From Terriglobus sp. TAA 43 (GTDB lineage: Bacteria; Acidobacteriota; Terriglobia; Terriglobales; Acidobacteriaceae): 64,000 nt of DNA. Made by a program: the position numbers and the translations under genes. The notes under the pieces were generated by a model. It searched no databases and was not told the origin of the DNA. It saw only the letters and a program-made list of their open reading frames with translations. Each line of letters starts with the position of its first letter. Positions within the stretch are counted from its first letter, which is position 1. The DNA is taken from NCBI RefSeq assembly GCF_000800015.1, contig NZ_JUGR01000001.1:1798001-1862000 (forward strand), in the 5' to 3' direction. Shown here one piece after another: positions 34,530-44,982 of this stretch.

Positions 34530-35411
34530 GTGGAAGGCTCAATTACAGTTCGGCAAGGCAGCGCAACCATTCCCATCGTGCCCAACGTCTTGCGAAGGCA
34601 CGCACGCCTTGCCACACGCGGCGTCCACGTAGAACAACATGCCGTAGAGCCAACGGAATTCCCTGAGCGGGAGCTTCTGCAACACAACATCTTTCTCTAC
34701 ACCGGACAAGCGGCTCAGGCAGAAATCAAAAGCCCTGAGTTCACAGGTCTGCGCTGGATCCGTTCCGGCGCGCTGTGGATCATGCCTGAGGGCTGCAGAC
34801 ACGGAGTCCGTTTTGAAAGCAAAGTAGAAGGCATTGCATTAGCGTTTGACCCTTCCTACTTCGACGATCTGGTGGAGTCTCACGGCGGGAAACGAAATCT
34901 CCCCATCATGCAATCGCTGACCGACTGCCCTCCAAAGATCGAACACCTCATGCGCGCGCTGCTGCTTGAAAGCACTGAGTCAACAGAAGAGGGCATGGGA
35001 CTTGAATGCATCGCCACAGCCATCGCTCTTTCCATCTGCGACTACGCAGGAGCAACACGAACAACAACAAAAACCGGACCAAAACTTACACCGCGACAGA
35101 TTCGTCTCGTGCAAACCTACGTTGAAGATCACCTTCACCAACAAATTGCGTTAGCCGATCTTGCCACCGTTGCCAAGCTAAGCGTCTTCCACTTTCTGCG
35201 CAGCTTCAAAGAAAGTCTTGGCACAACGCCTGCGCGCTACGTTCTGGATCGCCGCTTGGACAAGGCGAAAACATTGCTTGCGAACAGCGCTCTATCTGTA
35301 ACGGAGATCGGCCTCAACGTGGGATTTGAAGATGTCAGTCACTTCTCGCGTGCCTTCCGCCGCGAAGTGGGCATGGCACCATCTCTCTTTCGAGCGGTCG
35401 CGCAACAATAA
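34530..35411 (+). CDS. AraC-family transcriptional regulator
   Basis: 293 residues from a GTG (34530-34532) with a GGGAG site 8 nt upstream; the frame is open back to an ATG at 34365, but the extra 55 residues look non-protein-like. An N-terminal cupin-like sensor (about 1-160, with LWIMPEGCRHGVRFES) is followed by the double HTH: LADLATVAKLSVFHFLRSFK and VTEIGLNVGFEDVSHFSRAFRREVG near the C-terminus. It probably senses a small ligand and controls nearby genes, with the amidohydrolase upstream or alpha/beta hydrolase downstream as candidates (inference). Confidence 0.85.
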   Translation: MEGSITVRQGSATIPIVPNVLRRHARLATRGVHVEQHAVEPTEFPERELLQHNIFLYTGQAAQAEIKSPEFTGLRWIRSGALWIMPEGCRHGVRFESKVEGIALAFDPSYFDDLVESHGGKRNLPIMQSLTDCPPKIEHLMRALLLESTESTEEGMGLECIATAIALSICDYAGATRTTTKTGPKLTPRQIRLVQTYVEDHLHQQIALADLATVAKLSVFHFLRSFKESLGTTPARYVLDRRLDKAKTLLANSALSVTEIGLNVGFEDVSHFSRAFRREVGMAPSLFRAVAQQ

Positions 35412-35552
35412 CGCAAGCAAAGGCAATCGGCAGCAAGATCTGGTAACGGCTGCTGTTCTTTCTCGCTTCAGAATTGCCTCAGAGACGGTCATCAAAGCCT
35501 CCCATGGTGGGATGAGTTAAGCCGTGGCCGTCTCAATCTGGAGGGAAGACTC

Positions 35553-36251
35553 TTGTCTCAAGCCACGCTTTCAAAAAACATCGTCCTTGTTCATGGCGCA
35601 TTCGCTGATGGATCAAGCTGGTCGAAAGTAATTCCCTTGCTGCTTGCCAAGGGATACAAGGTGACCGCTGTTTCAAACCCGCTGACGTCTTTCCAGGACG
35701 ACGTCGCAGCCACGAAGCGCGCAATCGCCGCGCAGGACGGCCCAGTCACGTTGGTGGGACATTCCTACGGCGGCGTGATCATCACAGAGGCTGGCAATGA
35801 TCCCAAGGTCACGAGCCTCGTCTATGTCGCCGCCTTCGCTCCAGATGCAGGACAGTCCATCGTCGACATCAGCAAGCCCTTCCCTCCCCCTCCCGGTCCA
35901 CAAAAAGCTGCTCCCATCGGCGATGGCTTCCTGCTCTTGTCTCCGCAGGGTGTCGAAGAGGATTTTGCGCAGGACCTCAGCAACGAAGAAAAGGCTCTCA
36001 TGGTGGCCGGTCAGCCACAGACCTCCGGCGCAATCTTCGTAGCCCAGCCAACCCAGGTGGCATGGCACACCAAGCCATCGTGGTACGTGGTCGCCACGAA
36101 CGATCGCATGATCGCTCCCGAGCACGAGGCCAGCATGGCCAAGCAGCTCAACGCCACCACCATCTCCCTGCCGTCGAGCCATGTGGTCATGCTGTCCCAT
36201 CCCAAAGAAGTCGCACAACTCATCGAGGATGCCGCAACCGGCAAGCGCTAG
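35553..36251 (+). CDS. Alpha/beta hydrolase
   Basis: 232 residues from a TTG (35553-35555) preceded by a GGAGGG site. The fold is shown by IVLVHGAFADGSSW (oxyanion HG), the nucleophile elbow GHSYGG (about 68-73), an acid in NDRMIAPE and the His in SSHVVML near the end, a full Ser-Asp-His triad. Closest in pattern to small plant-type esterase/methylesterase-like hydrolases common in soil bacteria. No signal peptide is seen, so it is cytoplasmic. The segment FPPPPGPQK is a Pro-rich cap loop. Substrate is unknown. Confidence 0.87.
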   Translation: MSQATLSKNIVLVHGAFADGSSWSKVIPLLLAKGYKVTAVSNPLTSFQDDVAATKRAIAAQDGPVTLVGHSYGGVIITEAGNDPKVTSLVYVAAFAPDAGQSIVDISKPFPPPPGPQKAAPIGDGFLLLSPQGVEEDFAQDLSNEEKALMVAGQPQTSGAIFVAQPTQVAWHTKPSWYVVATNDRMIAPEHEASMAKQLNATTISLPSSHVVMLSHPKEVAQLIEDAATGKR

Positions 36252-36520
36252 GATCTCGAAACGCTGTCAAGCCCCCGAACCAATCAAACCCAACAAACGA
36301 AAAGAAATAGAGTTGGCATGGTATTTCCGCCAACTCACTACAATAGAAGTAGGAACAGGATGGGCCGCGCGATGCGCGGCCCTAACTCGTTTAGAAAGAC
36401 GATTTTGCCGCTAACCCCAATAGAAAGACGATTTTGCAGACAACAAAACCCTAAGTCCAATCAAAAGACGATTTTAGAAAAACAGGGGGGAGGGGGTACC
36501 CCTTACCTGCACCAAGCCCA
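36252..36520. repeat. Non-coding composite: inverted repeat, hairpin and three direct repeats
   Basis: No gene lies here. In order: AGTTGGC/GCCAACT inverted repeat (36311-36336), a TACAAT box (36339-36344), a perfect 9-bp hairpin GGGCCGCGC-GAT-GCGCGGCCC (36362-36382), then three copies of AAAGACGATTTT starting at 36395, 36424 and 36464, spaced 29 and 40 bp and each preceded by a CAAT-like or TTAG element, and finally a purine/G tract with GGGGTACCCC (36493-36502). The base composition of the repeat part is AT-richer than its surroundings. The layout suggests a dispersed intergenic element of this lineage rather than ordinary promoter DNA. Confidence 0.55.
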
Positions 36521-36550
36521 AAAGCAAAAGCCAGCGGAAACCGCTGGCTT
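36521..36550 (-). terminator. Terminator after the radical SAM gene
   Basis: Perfect 10-bp stem AAGCCAGCGG/CCGCTGGCTT with a 3-nt loop (36528-36550), followed on the minus strand by TTGCTTTTGG. It lies 38 bp past the stop codon. Confidence 0.8.
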
Positions 36551-36588
36551 GCTGGCACGCCAAAGGCGTCGAGAACGGCACGAAGTGC

Positions 36589-37662
36589 CTAGCTGATCTG
36601 TACCAGTTCGCCATGCCCGTTGTGCGCGGTTGGCGGCGTAATCTGCGAGGTCTGCGGTGCGCGCCAGTGGTCAATGTAGCTGACCTGATGCACGCAGGAG
36701 ATGGTGCAGTTTGGTGCGCAACCCTTCTCCGTCAGGAACTCCCGCTTCACGTCGGCGGTCGTGTAATCCGCCAGCGGAGTCGCCGGGTAGCCGCGCTGCT
36801 GGCTGCAGTAATGCACCAGCCCGTTCTCGCAGACGTAGAGATAGCGCCCACCAGCACGGCAGCGCCAATCATTCGGCTGTCCGTTGGCAATCGCTTCCTG
36901 GAAGTGGTTGAACCGCGAGTAGCTGCGGCGCGTCAGCTTGCGGACACGCTCCCAGACGGTGCGCTCTTCGCCACCCAGCGGCTTCAACTGCCCGCTGCCA
37001 TCGTGGATGATACCGATGGTCGACGAGAACCCAAGTCCCAGCGCGCGGCTGGATACCGTGAACGCATCCTGGGGATTGGCCACACCGCCACCCACCACGG
37101 AGTTGATGTTCACATGAAAATCCGCATATTCCGCAAGCCAGATCAGGCGCTGATCCAGAACCTTGAGCGACTTCTTCGACACGGCGTCAGGCATCACGTT
37201 GTCGATGGAGATCTGCATGTGATCAAGGCCAGCCTTGTTCAGCCGCTCAATGCGTTCCTTGTTCAGGTAGTAGCCGTTGGTGATCATGCCAGCCAAAGCG
37301 CCGGTCTTGCGGATGCGCTTGATGACCTCATCCAGATCCGGATGCATCAGCGGCTCACCACCAGAGATGGTGATCACCGTAGTACCAAGCCGTCCCAGAT
37401 GGTCAATACGACGCAGCATCTCATCCAGCGGAGTGGGTGCAGAATGGTCGTCGTACTCGTTGCAGTACGTGCACGCCAGGTTACAGCGGCGCATGGGCAC
37501 AATCTGTGCCATGTACGGGTGACCGGTCGAGAGCAGCGCATGCCCAATCCCCATCAACTCGCGCATGCGGCGCGTAGCCGCCTTCCAGCGCCGACGAAGC
37601 GGCATGGGCCGGTGGCCGGGCTTGAGTTCCAGGGTCGGAGGCGTAGCAACTGCAGTAGACAT
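36589..37662 (-). CDS. Radical SAM protein with C-terminal cysteine cluster
   Basis: 357 residues. The SAM-cluster motif is CNLACTYC (C60, C64, C67), followed by ISGGEPLMHPDL, the GGEP SAM-binding motif, and further MoaA-like strands (MITNGYYL, HMQISIDNV). The last 110 residues hold at least seven Cys: DWRCRAGG, LYVCENG, VHYCSQQ and GCAPNCTISCVHQ, suggesting a SPASM-like domain with an auxiliary Fe-S cluster. Reaction and substrate are unknown; such enzymes modify peptides, tRNAs or cofactors. No precursor peptide gene is obvious next to it. It stands alone with a strong terminator. Confidence 0.83.
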   Translation of the reverse strand: MSTAVATPPTLELKPGHRPMPLRRRWKAATRRMRELMGIGHALLSTGHPYMAQIVPMRRCNLACTYCNEYDDHSAPTPLDEMLRRIDHLGRLGTTVITISGGEPLMHPDLDEVIKRIRKTGALAGMITNGYYLNKERIERLNKAGLDHMQISIDNVMPDAVSKKSLKVLDQRLIWLAEYADFHVNINSVVGGGVANPQDAFTVSSRALGLGFSSTIGIIHDGSGQLKPLGGEERTVWERVRKLTRRSYSRFNHFQEAIANGQPNDWRCRAGGRYLYVCENGLVHYCSQQRGYPATPLADYTTADVKREFLTEKGCAPNCTISCVHQVSYIDHWRAPQTSQITPPTAHNGHGELVQIS

Positions 37663-37842
37663 ACTGAATAGATTCTACCGGAATGCGGTTGGACTCCTGA
37701 GAACCTTATCGATCTATGAGTTGCAGCGAACCATCACGGACTGAATGGAGTGAACAGTCGAACCTGTCTCCCCCAAGAGTGCTGCGGCGGAGAACAGGAC
37801 GATGGCAACGGGCGCAGCTCCAGCGGAAGATCAAAGCCTGCA

Positions 37843-38427
37843 TCAATGCGCTGGAGCGGGTCTTGCATCAGGAGTGCTTAGCTGCGGAGAAGTGTGAGAA
37901 AGGCCTTCGTTGTCCTGCAGATTGACGCGGAATTTGATTCTGAGCTCCAGACCAGGCCCATCAAATTTTTTCGGCAGCGGCGGAAATTTCGTCTTAACGA
38001 TGGCGGCCCAAGCAGGTACATCAAGTGCTGAGACGTGTGTACTCCCGTCCACGTGCATGGAGTTCGGGCCAAGCGTGCCGTCGGGCAGTATCGTGAACCG
38101 GATGTCCGTTTCGCCCTTGATCGACGTTGGCGGGTGGGCTTCCAATGGCAGCAGTTCAAGCCAATTGGTCCTGATGGCCGAGAGAATCGTCTTCAGGTAA
38201 GGGCTGAAGGAAACGCCACGTGTATCAGAAAGAACCTCGACACCCGTTGGACTTTTGTCTGCACTCTGAACATCCGGTGCTGACGCCGGCCCTGAGGTGC
38301 CACTGGGCATTTCGCCCTGAATAACGATCGGCAGAAGAACTACGGCGATGACCGCTAGCGTTAGCGCCAGTCGGGTTCTATGTTCCGCAATAACGCGGAC
38401 GCGAGCCTCGTTGTCCCCATTGCTCAC
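37843..38427 (-). CDS. Membrane-anchored TonB C-terminal-like protein
   Basis: 194 residues starting at a GTG (38425-38427) with an AGGGG site. One membrane helix (about 20-37) is followed by a Pro/Ser-rich linker and a TonB-C-like fold: YLKTILSAIRTNWLELLP, then IRFTILPDGTLG and FPPLPKKFDGPGLELRIKF. This form is frequent in Acidobacteriota and differs from E. coli TonB. It may couple proton-motive force to outer-membrane receptors such as the one at 6.6 kb, but no exbB or exbD is near. The tail after about 172 is low-complexity. Confidence 0.7.
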   Translation of the reverse strand: MSNGDNEARVRVIAEHRTRLALTLAVIAVVLLPIVIQGEMPSGTSGPASAPDVQSADKSPTGVEVLSDTRGVSFSPYLKTILSAIRTNWLELLPLEAHPPTSIKGETDIRFTILPDGTLGPNSMHVDGSTHVSALDVPAWAAIVKTKFPPLPKKFDGPGLELRIKFRVNLQDNEGLSHTSPQLSTPDARPAPAH

Positions 38428-38482
38428 TTGGTCATTCCCCTCAGCCTGGAACTCTAGAAACGCGCACGATTCGCGCTCGCCC

Positions 38483-40174
38483 TTAGTAAACCCAGCTCTT
38501 CACATCTGCACCAGCCGGAGCCGTCTGCTTCATGTGCTCCGTCATCAGCGGCAACAACCGCTGAATCCAGTTCGCATTGTTCTGCTGCATGGAGTACTCG
38601 CTTGGGCCACCCGTATAGCAGTGCGGCATGCCTGGCCCATACTGAAACTCTGCATCCGAACGCGGATCCCGCGTCAGCTTCAATTGGTTATCCAACAGAT
38701 GGACTGCGTTGTTCAGGAAGTACGTATCGCCATCGCCCACAGCGATATGCATCTTCCCTTCCACCTTCGGTCCCAGCGTCGACCAGTCGCGTTTCAGAAT
38801 CGCATTGATGTCGTAATGCTCACGCCAATACTTCACGACATCTTTGTGAATCTCGCCGGTTATGGGATCAAGCACATCAACCGGATATCCATCCTTGTCC
38901 TGCGGCGAGAACACAGCCTGCCAGATGCCCCACTGCTCGGTCGAGCGGCCATGCGTTCCCAGCACATACTCAAACGCAAACTCATCGCCCGTAGTAGCCA
39001 GGATCGAGCCATCTGGCTTGCGATCTGCCGGAACCGGCACACTACCAAAATCACCGTGGCGGAAGAACGCGTTGGGATCGTCATACAGATTGATGTTCTG
39101 GTACGCATGGAAATCTACCGGATCAGGGCAAGCACCGTAGGTGCCGTTGTAGCCATCGGGATAGAAGACCTGCGTAGCAATCGCCTCCCATCCACCGGTC
39201 GATCCACCTGCCGTAGCGCGTGCCCAGCCTGCACCAATGCCGCGATACTTCGTTTCCACCGCAGGAATCAACTCATCGTTGATCGCCGATCCATACGGCC
39301 CCACGTTCGCGGAATCCACGTCATACGAATCGTCGTAGTACGGGTTTGCATTCTGCACATACAGCACAATCGCGTGCGGCAACCGGCCCGTCGTCCAATC
39401 CTGAAAAAAGCGATAGCCGCTGTCACCGCGGCGTCCGCCACCACCCGCGACTGCAGTAAATGCAGGCTGCATGCCCGCGCTGTAATGCCCCTGCCAAACC
39501 ACCAGCGGATAGTGCGCATCCGGATGCTCGTCAAACCCCTCCGGCAACAACACCCAAGCGCCCAGATAGATATCGCGGCCCCAGAACTTCGACAGCTTCT
39601 CTGACTTAAAGCGCATGTACTTGAGCCACTTGCTCGTCGTCGGGTCCTGCGCAATCACTTCGGGATCCTGCTTCGTCCCCTTGATCTCAGCAATGGTCTG
39701 ATCAAGATTCAGCTTGATGGAGGAGTTCGCCTTGCCATCAAAGTGCACCTTCACCGGCTTCGAATAAGGATTGCCCGGCTTGCGATTCCACTTCTGCCCT
39801 TCACCTTTATCCGGTGGCAACCACGGCGATTTTCCATTTGCCAAATGAAACTGCTCGTACACATTGAAGACACCCTGCACAAAGTAATCGCCCGCAGGAA
39901 TATCCGTGAGCGACCGCAGCGGATAACCAAACGTCTTCGCATCCACCGTCACGGTCTTCGCCGAAGGAATGCCGTCAATGCCTACATCCACGCCGAATCC
40001 CTGTGCCGACTGATACTGCTCGTTCATCTGCATGCGCGGTTCGGACTTCGCGTCCTTCGCAAACACAACAATCAAATGACCATGCTGTGCAGCGGCAGGC
40101 AATGTGACTTCTACCTTCTGAGCAAAGGCGGATGTAGACAGGGCAAGCAGGGTGGTGAGGACAATCTTCTTCAT
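38483..40174 (-). CDS. Secreted esterase-like alpha/beta hydrolase
   Basis: 563 residues from the ATG at 40172-40174, chosen because it opens a signal peptide (MKKIVLTTLLALSTSAFAQ). An N-terminal beta-rich region (about 20-200, with DIPAGDYFVQGVFNVYEQFH) precedes a hydrolase domain starting GAWVLLPEGFDEHPDAHYPL. The nucleophile motif is GGSTGGW (Ser in TAGGSTGGWEA); His near PHCYTGG is the likely base. It resembles the putative esterase (esterase D) family, here exported. Substrate is unknown, perhaps acylated sugars. Divergent from a TIGR03435 gene across 124 bp. Confidence 0.78.
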   Translation of the reverse strand: MKKIVLTTLLALSTSAFAQKVEVTLPAAAQHGHLIVVFAKDAKSEPRMQMNEQYQSAQGFGVDVGIDGIPSAKTVTVDAKTFGYPLRSLTDIPAGDYFVQGVFNVYEQFHLANGKSPWLPPDKGEGQKWNRKPGNPYSKPVKVHFDGKANSSIKLNLDQTIAEIKGTKQDPEVIAQDPTTSKWLKYMRFKSEKLSKFWGRDIYLGAWVLLPEGFDEHPDAHYPLVVWQGHYSAGMQPAFTAVAGGGGRRGDSGYRFFQDWTTGRLPHAIVLYVQNANPYYDDSYDVDSANVGPYGSAINDELIPAVETKYRGIGAGWARATAGGSTGGWEAIATQVFYPDGYNGTYGACPDPVDFHAYQNINLYDDPNAFFRHGDFGSVPVPADRKPDGSILATTGDEFAFEYVLGTHGRSTEQWGIWQAVFSPQDKDGYPVDVLDPITGEIHKDVVKYWREHYDINAILKRDWSTLGPKVEGKMHIAVGDGDTYFLNNAVHLLDNQLKLTRDPRSDAEFQYGPGMPHCYTGGPSEYSMQQNNANWIQRLLPLMTEHMKQTAPAGADVKSWVY

Positions 40175-40298
40175 GGGCTTGCATTGAATGTACAAGACGG
40201 CCGATATGGAAACGCCTGAATACGAGGAACCGAAGACCCTAAACCGCCGTATTGCTCTTCCAGAACAATTCCCGTCGTTCTTCCGGAGACAAAAGACA

Positions 40299-41078
40299 AT
40301 GCTGCTGAAAACGCTCTTGCGCGCAACAGTCACCATCGCACTCTTCTGCACTGCGACCGCACGCGCCCAGCAGTCCATGCCACCCGATGCGAAACCCGGC
40401 TTTGAAGTAGTAACGGTAAAGCCCGCGCCTCCCGACGAAAGCCGTCAGGGCTTCGATCTGCAGGGCCGACACATCCTGCTGAAGCGCGAATCCGTGCTGA
40501 ACATCATCATTTTTGCCTACTCCCTTCACCCCAAACAGGTGGTCGATGCGCCCGAATGGGTGAGCGCGGAGTTCTTCGACATAGACGGTGTTCCCGACGT
40601 GGAAGGCGAGCCAAACCTCGTCCAGTATCAGTATCTGCTGCAGCGCCTGTTGACGGATCGTTTCGGCCTGCACATGCACAATGCCAAACGAGACCTCCCT
40701 GACTACGCGCTGCGCGTCATGCCCGGCGGAATCAAGTTCGCAAAGACCACGTGGACCAAAGACAACCTCCCGCATCAGGGAGGTCACAACGGCGCAGATG
40801 GCCAGACGATGACATTCACCAACAGCACCATGGCAGATTTCCTTCTGCTGGGCATACAGCACGTCGTGGATCGCCCGGTAGTCGATAAAACCGGCCTGAT
40901 CGGACGCTACGACTTCGCTCTCCACTGGCTGCCCGATCAGATCAAAGCGCCAGAAGGCGATGCCGCTCCCGGCCTTTTCACCGCCATGCGTGAGCAACTC
41001 GGCCTCGAACTCAAAGCAACAAAAGGCCCGGTGGATGTCCTCGTAGTCGACACAGTCCAGAAACCCGGCGCCGACTAG
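40299..41078 (+). CDS. TIGR03435-family secreted protein
   Basis: 259 residues from the ATG at 40299 with a GGAGAC site; the start opens a signal peptide (cleavage after ATARAQ). Family features are FEVVTVKPA near the mature N-terminus, [15 protein letters not shown] in the middle, [18 protein letters not shown] and the C-terminal [18 protein letters not shown]. The family is greatly expanded in soil Acidobacteriota and its function is unknown. It is divergent from an exported esterase-like gene, sharing a 124-bp promoter region. A second copy of the family is at 61.5 kb. Confidence 0.9.
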   Translation: MLLKTLLRATVTIALFCTATARAQQSMPPDAKPGFEVVTVKPAPPDESRQGFDLQGRHILLKRESVLNIIIFAYSLHPKQVVDAPEWVSAEFFDIDGVPDVEGEPNLVQYQYLLQRLLTDRFGLHMHNAKRDLPDYALRVMPGGIKFAKTTWTKDNLPHQGGHNGADGQTMTFTNSTMADFLLLGIQHVVDRPVVDKTGLIGRYDFALHWLPDQIKAPEGDAAPGLFTAMREQLGLELKATKGPVDVLVVDTVQKPGAD

Positions 41079-41295
41079 AACACGGCGACATTCTCCGTCA
41101 CAGAAGGGCGTGGGGCTTAGTAAGCTCCCACGCTGTCCCTGTGCTTACAGGAAATCATGCGATAACCGCCTAAAACCGCGCCAAACGACTCTCCGCCCCT
41201 TCGCTCTCCCTCCTCCAAACCCGATACACTGGAAGGTGAACGTCCGCGGCGAAAATCGCCGCTCGGAACCCCCTCGCAACGGAGAGAGATTCAAC

Positions 41296-42696
41296 GTGCA
41301 AACCAGCTATAACGGCATCGCCCTTCCTCTGAACGGAAAACAAATCACCTATGTAAACGGCGCATACGTTGTGCCGGACACCCCCATCATCCCGTTCATT
41401 GAAGGCGACGGCGCGGGCCGCGACATCTGGAAGAACGCACGCCGCGTTCTCGATGCCGCCGTTGCCAAGAGCTACGAAGGCAAGCGCCGCGTGGAGTGGT
41501 ACGAGATTCTCGCCGGTGAAAAGGCTTACCGCCTGCACAACGACTGGCTGCCGCAAGACACCGTGCAGGCTTGCCTCGACTTCCGCGTCTCCATCAAGGG
41601 ACCGCTCACCACGCCCATCGGCGGCGGTATCCGCAGCCTGAACGTAACGCTGCGTCAGACCATGGACCTGTACCAATGCGTGCGTCCGGTGAAGCACTAT
41701 CCCGGCGTACCCAGCCCCGTGAACAACGCCGACGATGTGGACGTAGTCATCTTCCGCGAAAACACCGAAGACATCTACGCGGGCATCGAGTTCAAAGCCG
41801 GTTCGCTTGAAGTGCAGAAGCTGCGCGACTTCGTGAACAACGAACTTCTCGGCAACACGAAGAAGAAGCTGCGCGACGACGCGGGCATCGGCCTCAAGCC
41901 CATCAGCGAACTCGGCTCCACACGCCTTGTGCGTGCGGCCATTCAATACGCCGTGGATCACGACCGCAAGGTCATGACCATCGTCCACAAGGGCAACATT
42001 CAGAAGTTCACCGAAGGTGCTTTCCGCGAATGGGGCTATGAAGTCGCCACCACCGAATTCCGCGACAAGATCGTCACCGAACGCGAATGCTGGATCCTCG
42101 CCGCGCTCGACAAAGACCCGAAGATCTCGCCGGAAGCCATCGCAAAGATCGTTGAACCCGGCATCGACTTCGCTCCTGCCGCATTCGGCGAAAAGATCGT
42201 GGCTGAAGTGAAAGATGTCATCGCAAAGATCGGCACCACGCACGGCAACGGAGTGTGGAAGGACCTCATCCTCGTCAATGACCGCATCTGCGACGCGATG
42301 TTCCAGGACTTGCTGATGAAGCCCGTGGAATACGACGTGATGGCCACCACCAACCTCAACGGCGACTACCTCTCGGACGCCGCTGCAGCGCAGGTAGGCG
42401 GACTCGGCATCGCTCCGGGCTCCAACATTGGCGATGGCTACGCTGTCTTTGAAGCAACGCACGGCACCGCACCGCGCCTTGCCGATCAGGACGTCGTGAA
42501 CCCCGGCTCGGTCATCCTCTCCGGCGCCATGTTGCTGCGCCTCATCGGTTGGAACGAAGCTGCTGACCGCGTCGAAAAGGCGATGGAAGAAACTATCCGT
42601 CAGAAGTACGTCACGGTCGATTTCGCAAAGAACATGCCCGGTTCCACGCAGGTGGGCACCACGGCATTCTCTGACCGAGTGATTGAAAACCTGTAA
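41296..42696 (+). CDS. icd: Isocitrate dehydrogenase paralog 1, altered coenzyme site
   Basis: 466 residues from a GTG (41296-41298) preceded by GGAGAGAG. It oxidises isocitrate to 2-oxoglutarate in the TCA cycle. Substrate-site features are intact: GPLTTP and GGGIRSLNV (Ser114), [22 protein letters not shown] and [10 protein letters not shown]. Residues that bind the 2'-phosphate of NADP in E. coli IDH (Lys344, Tyr345, Tyr391, Arg395) are here R394, L395, V441 and K445. The chain is about 50 residues longer than E. coli IDH, with an insert near 255-320. By hand it is about two-thirds identical, without gaps, to the gene downstream. NADP or NAD use is undecided. Confidence 0.95.
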   Translation: MQTSYNGIALPLNGKQITYVNGAYVVPDTPIIPFIEGDGAGRDIWKNARRVLDAAVAKSYEGKRRVEWYEILAGEKAYRLHNDWLPQDTVQACLDFRVSIKGPLTTPIGGGIRSLNVTLRQTMDLYQCVRPVKHYPGVPSPVNNADDVDVVIFRENTEDIYAGIEFKAGSLEVQKLRDFVNNELLGNTKKKLRDDAGIGLKPISELGSTRLVRAAIQYAVDHDRKVMTIVHKGNIQKFTEGAFREWGYEVATTEFRDKIVTERECWILAALDKDPKISPEAIAKIVEPGIDFAPAAFGEKIVAEVKDVIAKIGTTHGNGVWKDLILVNDRICDAMFQDLLMKPVEYDVMATTNLNGDYLSDAAAAQVGGLGIAPGSNIGDGYAVFEATHGTAPRLADQDVVNPGSVILSGAMLLRLIGWNEAADRVEKAMEETIRQKYVTVDFAKNMPGSTQVGTTAFSDRVIENL

Positions 42697-42718
42697 ACCG
42701 TAAACTCACGATGAAAAG

Positions 42719-42745
42719 AAGGCCCGGATTTCCGGGCCTTTTCTT
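42719..42745 (+). terminator. Terminator between the two icd genes
   Basis: Perfect 9-bp stem AAGGCCCGG/CCGGGCCTT with an ATTT loop followed by TTCTTATG. It indicates that the two icd paralogs are separate transcription units. Confidence 0.8.
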
Positions 42746-42896
42746 ATGTTTATCGCTAACTTCGCTCATCAACGCCGCGCAGAGGGTAGCCGGTCGTTTG
42801 CCGTGCAGTCTATAGTGTCGTGCGTCAGCAGCGCCTCGCTTTTTCGCGTTGCCAGACAGCCATCTTTGCAGGGCAATTCACGGAGCGATTCTCATC

Positions 42897-44297
<1,401 letters not shown>

Positions 44298-44321
44298 ACC
44301 ACGCATCAGCCGCAACAAACG

Positions 44322-44354
44322 ACACGCCGCGGTGAATCCGCGGCGTGTTTGTTT
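44322..44354 (+). terminator. Terminator after icd paralog 2
   Basis: Perfect 11-bp stem ACACGCCGCGG/CCGCGGCGTGT with a 5-nt loop followed by TTGTTTC. It lies 24 bp past the stop codon. Confidence 0.82.
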
Positions 44355-44386
44355 CATCTGAAAAACGAAAGAGCCATAAAAACCCC

Positions 44387-44911
44387 ATGAGCCAAGACCT
44401 GTTGACAACCATCCTGCCTCTTCTTGAACGCACACCTGCTGCTCTCGAAGCACAACTCCGCGGCCTGCCCGATGAATGGATCAACGCAACCGAAGGCGAA
44501 GGCAAATGGAGTCCACTCGTCGTTGTAGGACACATGATTCATGCAGAAGAAGAAGACTGGATGCCGCGGCTGCGGCGCATTCTGCAACATGGCACCAGCG
44601 TCCCATTCGATCCCTTCGACCGCGAAGCGCAATTCACAAAGAGCGCGGGCAAAGGCATGGAGCAACTACTCCGCGAATTCCGCATAGCACGCGAAGAAGG
44701 CTTGAAGGAATTGCGCGCACTCAATCTACAAGACCACCATCTCACTCTGTGCGGCCTACATCCAACGCTCGGCGAAACCACCGCACATCAACTACTCGCC
44801 ACATGGGCCGCACATGATCAGGCGCATCTCGTACAAATTCATCGCACGCTCGCACGCCGCCTCAAACCAGAGATCGGCCCCTGGGCACAGTTCCTCTCCG
44901 TCATGCAGTAG
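44387..44911 (+). CDS. DinB-family metal-binding protein
   Basis: 174 residues from the ATG at 44387. The four-helix DinB fold is shown by the metal-His motif VVGHMIHAEEEDW (about 46-58) and the C-terminal AHDQAHLVQIHRTL, which give three His ligands as in YfiT/DinB-type thiol-dependent enzymes. Functions in the superfamily include glutathione- or bacillithiol-S-transfer and DNA-damage-induced proteins of unknown role. The gene lies directly after the icd terminator and is convergent with ahpD. Confidence 0.82.
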   Translation: MSQDLLTTILPLLERTPAALEAQLRGLPDEWINATEGEGKWSPLVVVGHMIHAEEEDWMPRLRRILQHGTSVPFDPFDREAQFTKSAGKGMEQLLREFRIAREEGLKELRALNLQDHHLTLCGLHPTLGETTAHQLLATWAAHDQAHLVQIHRTLARRLKPEIGPWAQFLSVMQ

Positions 44912-44930
44912 GAAGTAACGAAACAAATAA

Positions 44931-44960
44931 GAAACGCCGCGGACAAAACCGCGGCGTTTC
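44931..44960. terminator. Bidirectional terminator between DinB and ahpD genes
   Basis: Perfect 12-bp stem GAAACGCCGCGG/CCGCGGCGTTTC with a 6-nt loop, located in the 71-bp gap between convergent genes. T-rich tails are short on both sides. Confidence 0.7.
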
Positions 44961-44982
44961 TTCATGAAGGTCATGGAGCGAT

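Noticed and set aside
36313-36344. TTGGCA ... TACAAT as a promoter in the repeat composite
   Set aside because: The spacer is 20 bp, too long for a standard promoter, and the TTGGCA is one arm of an inverted repeat. No gene starts on this strand downstream.
36395-36475. CRISPR array
   Set aside because: Three 12-bp repeats with unequal spacing do not match CRISPR repeat length or regularity, and no cas gene is in the window.
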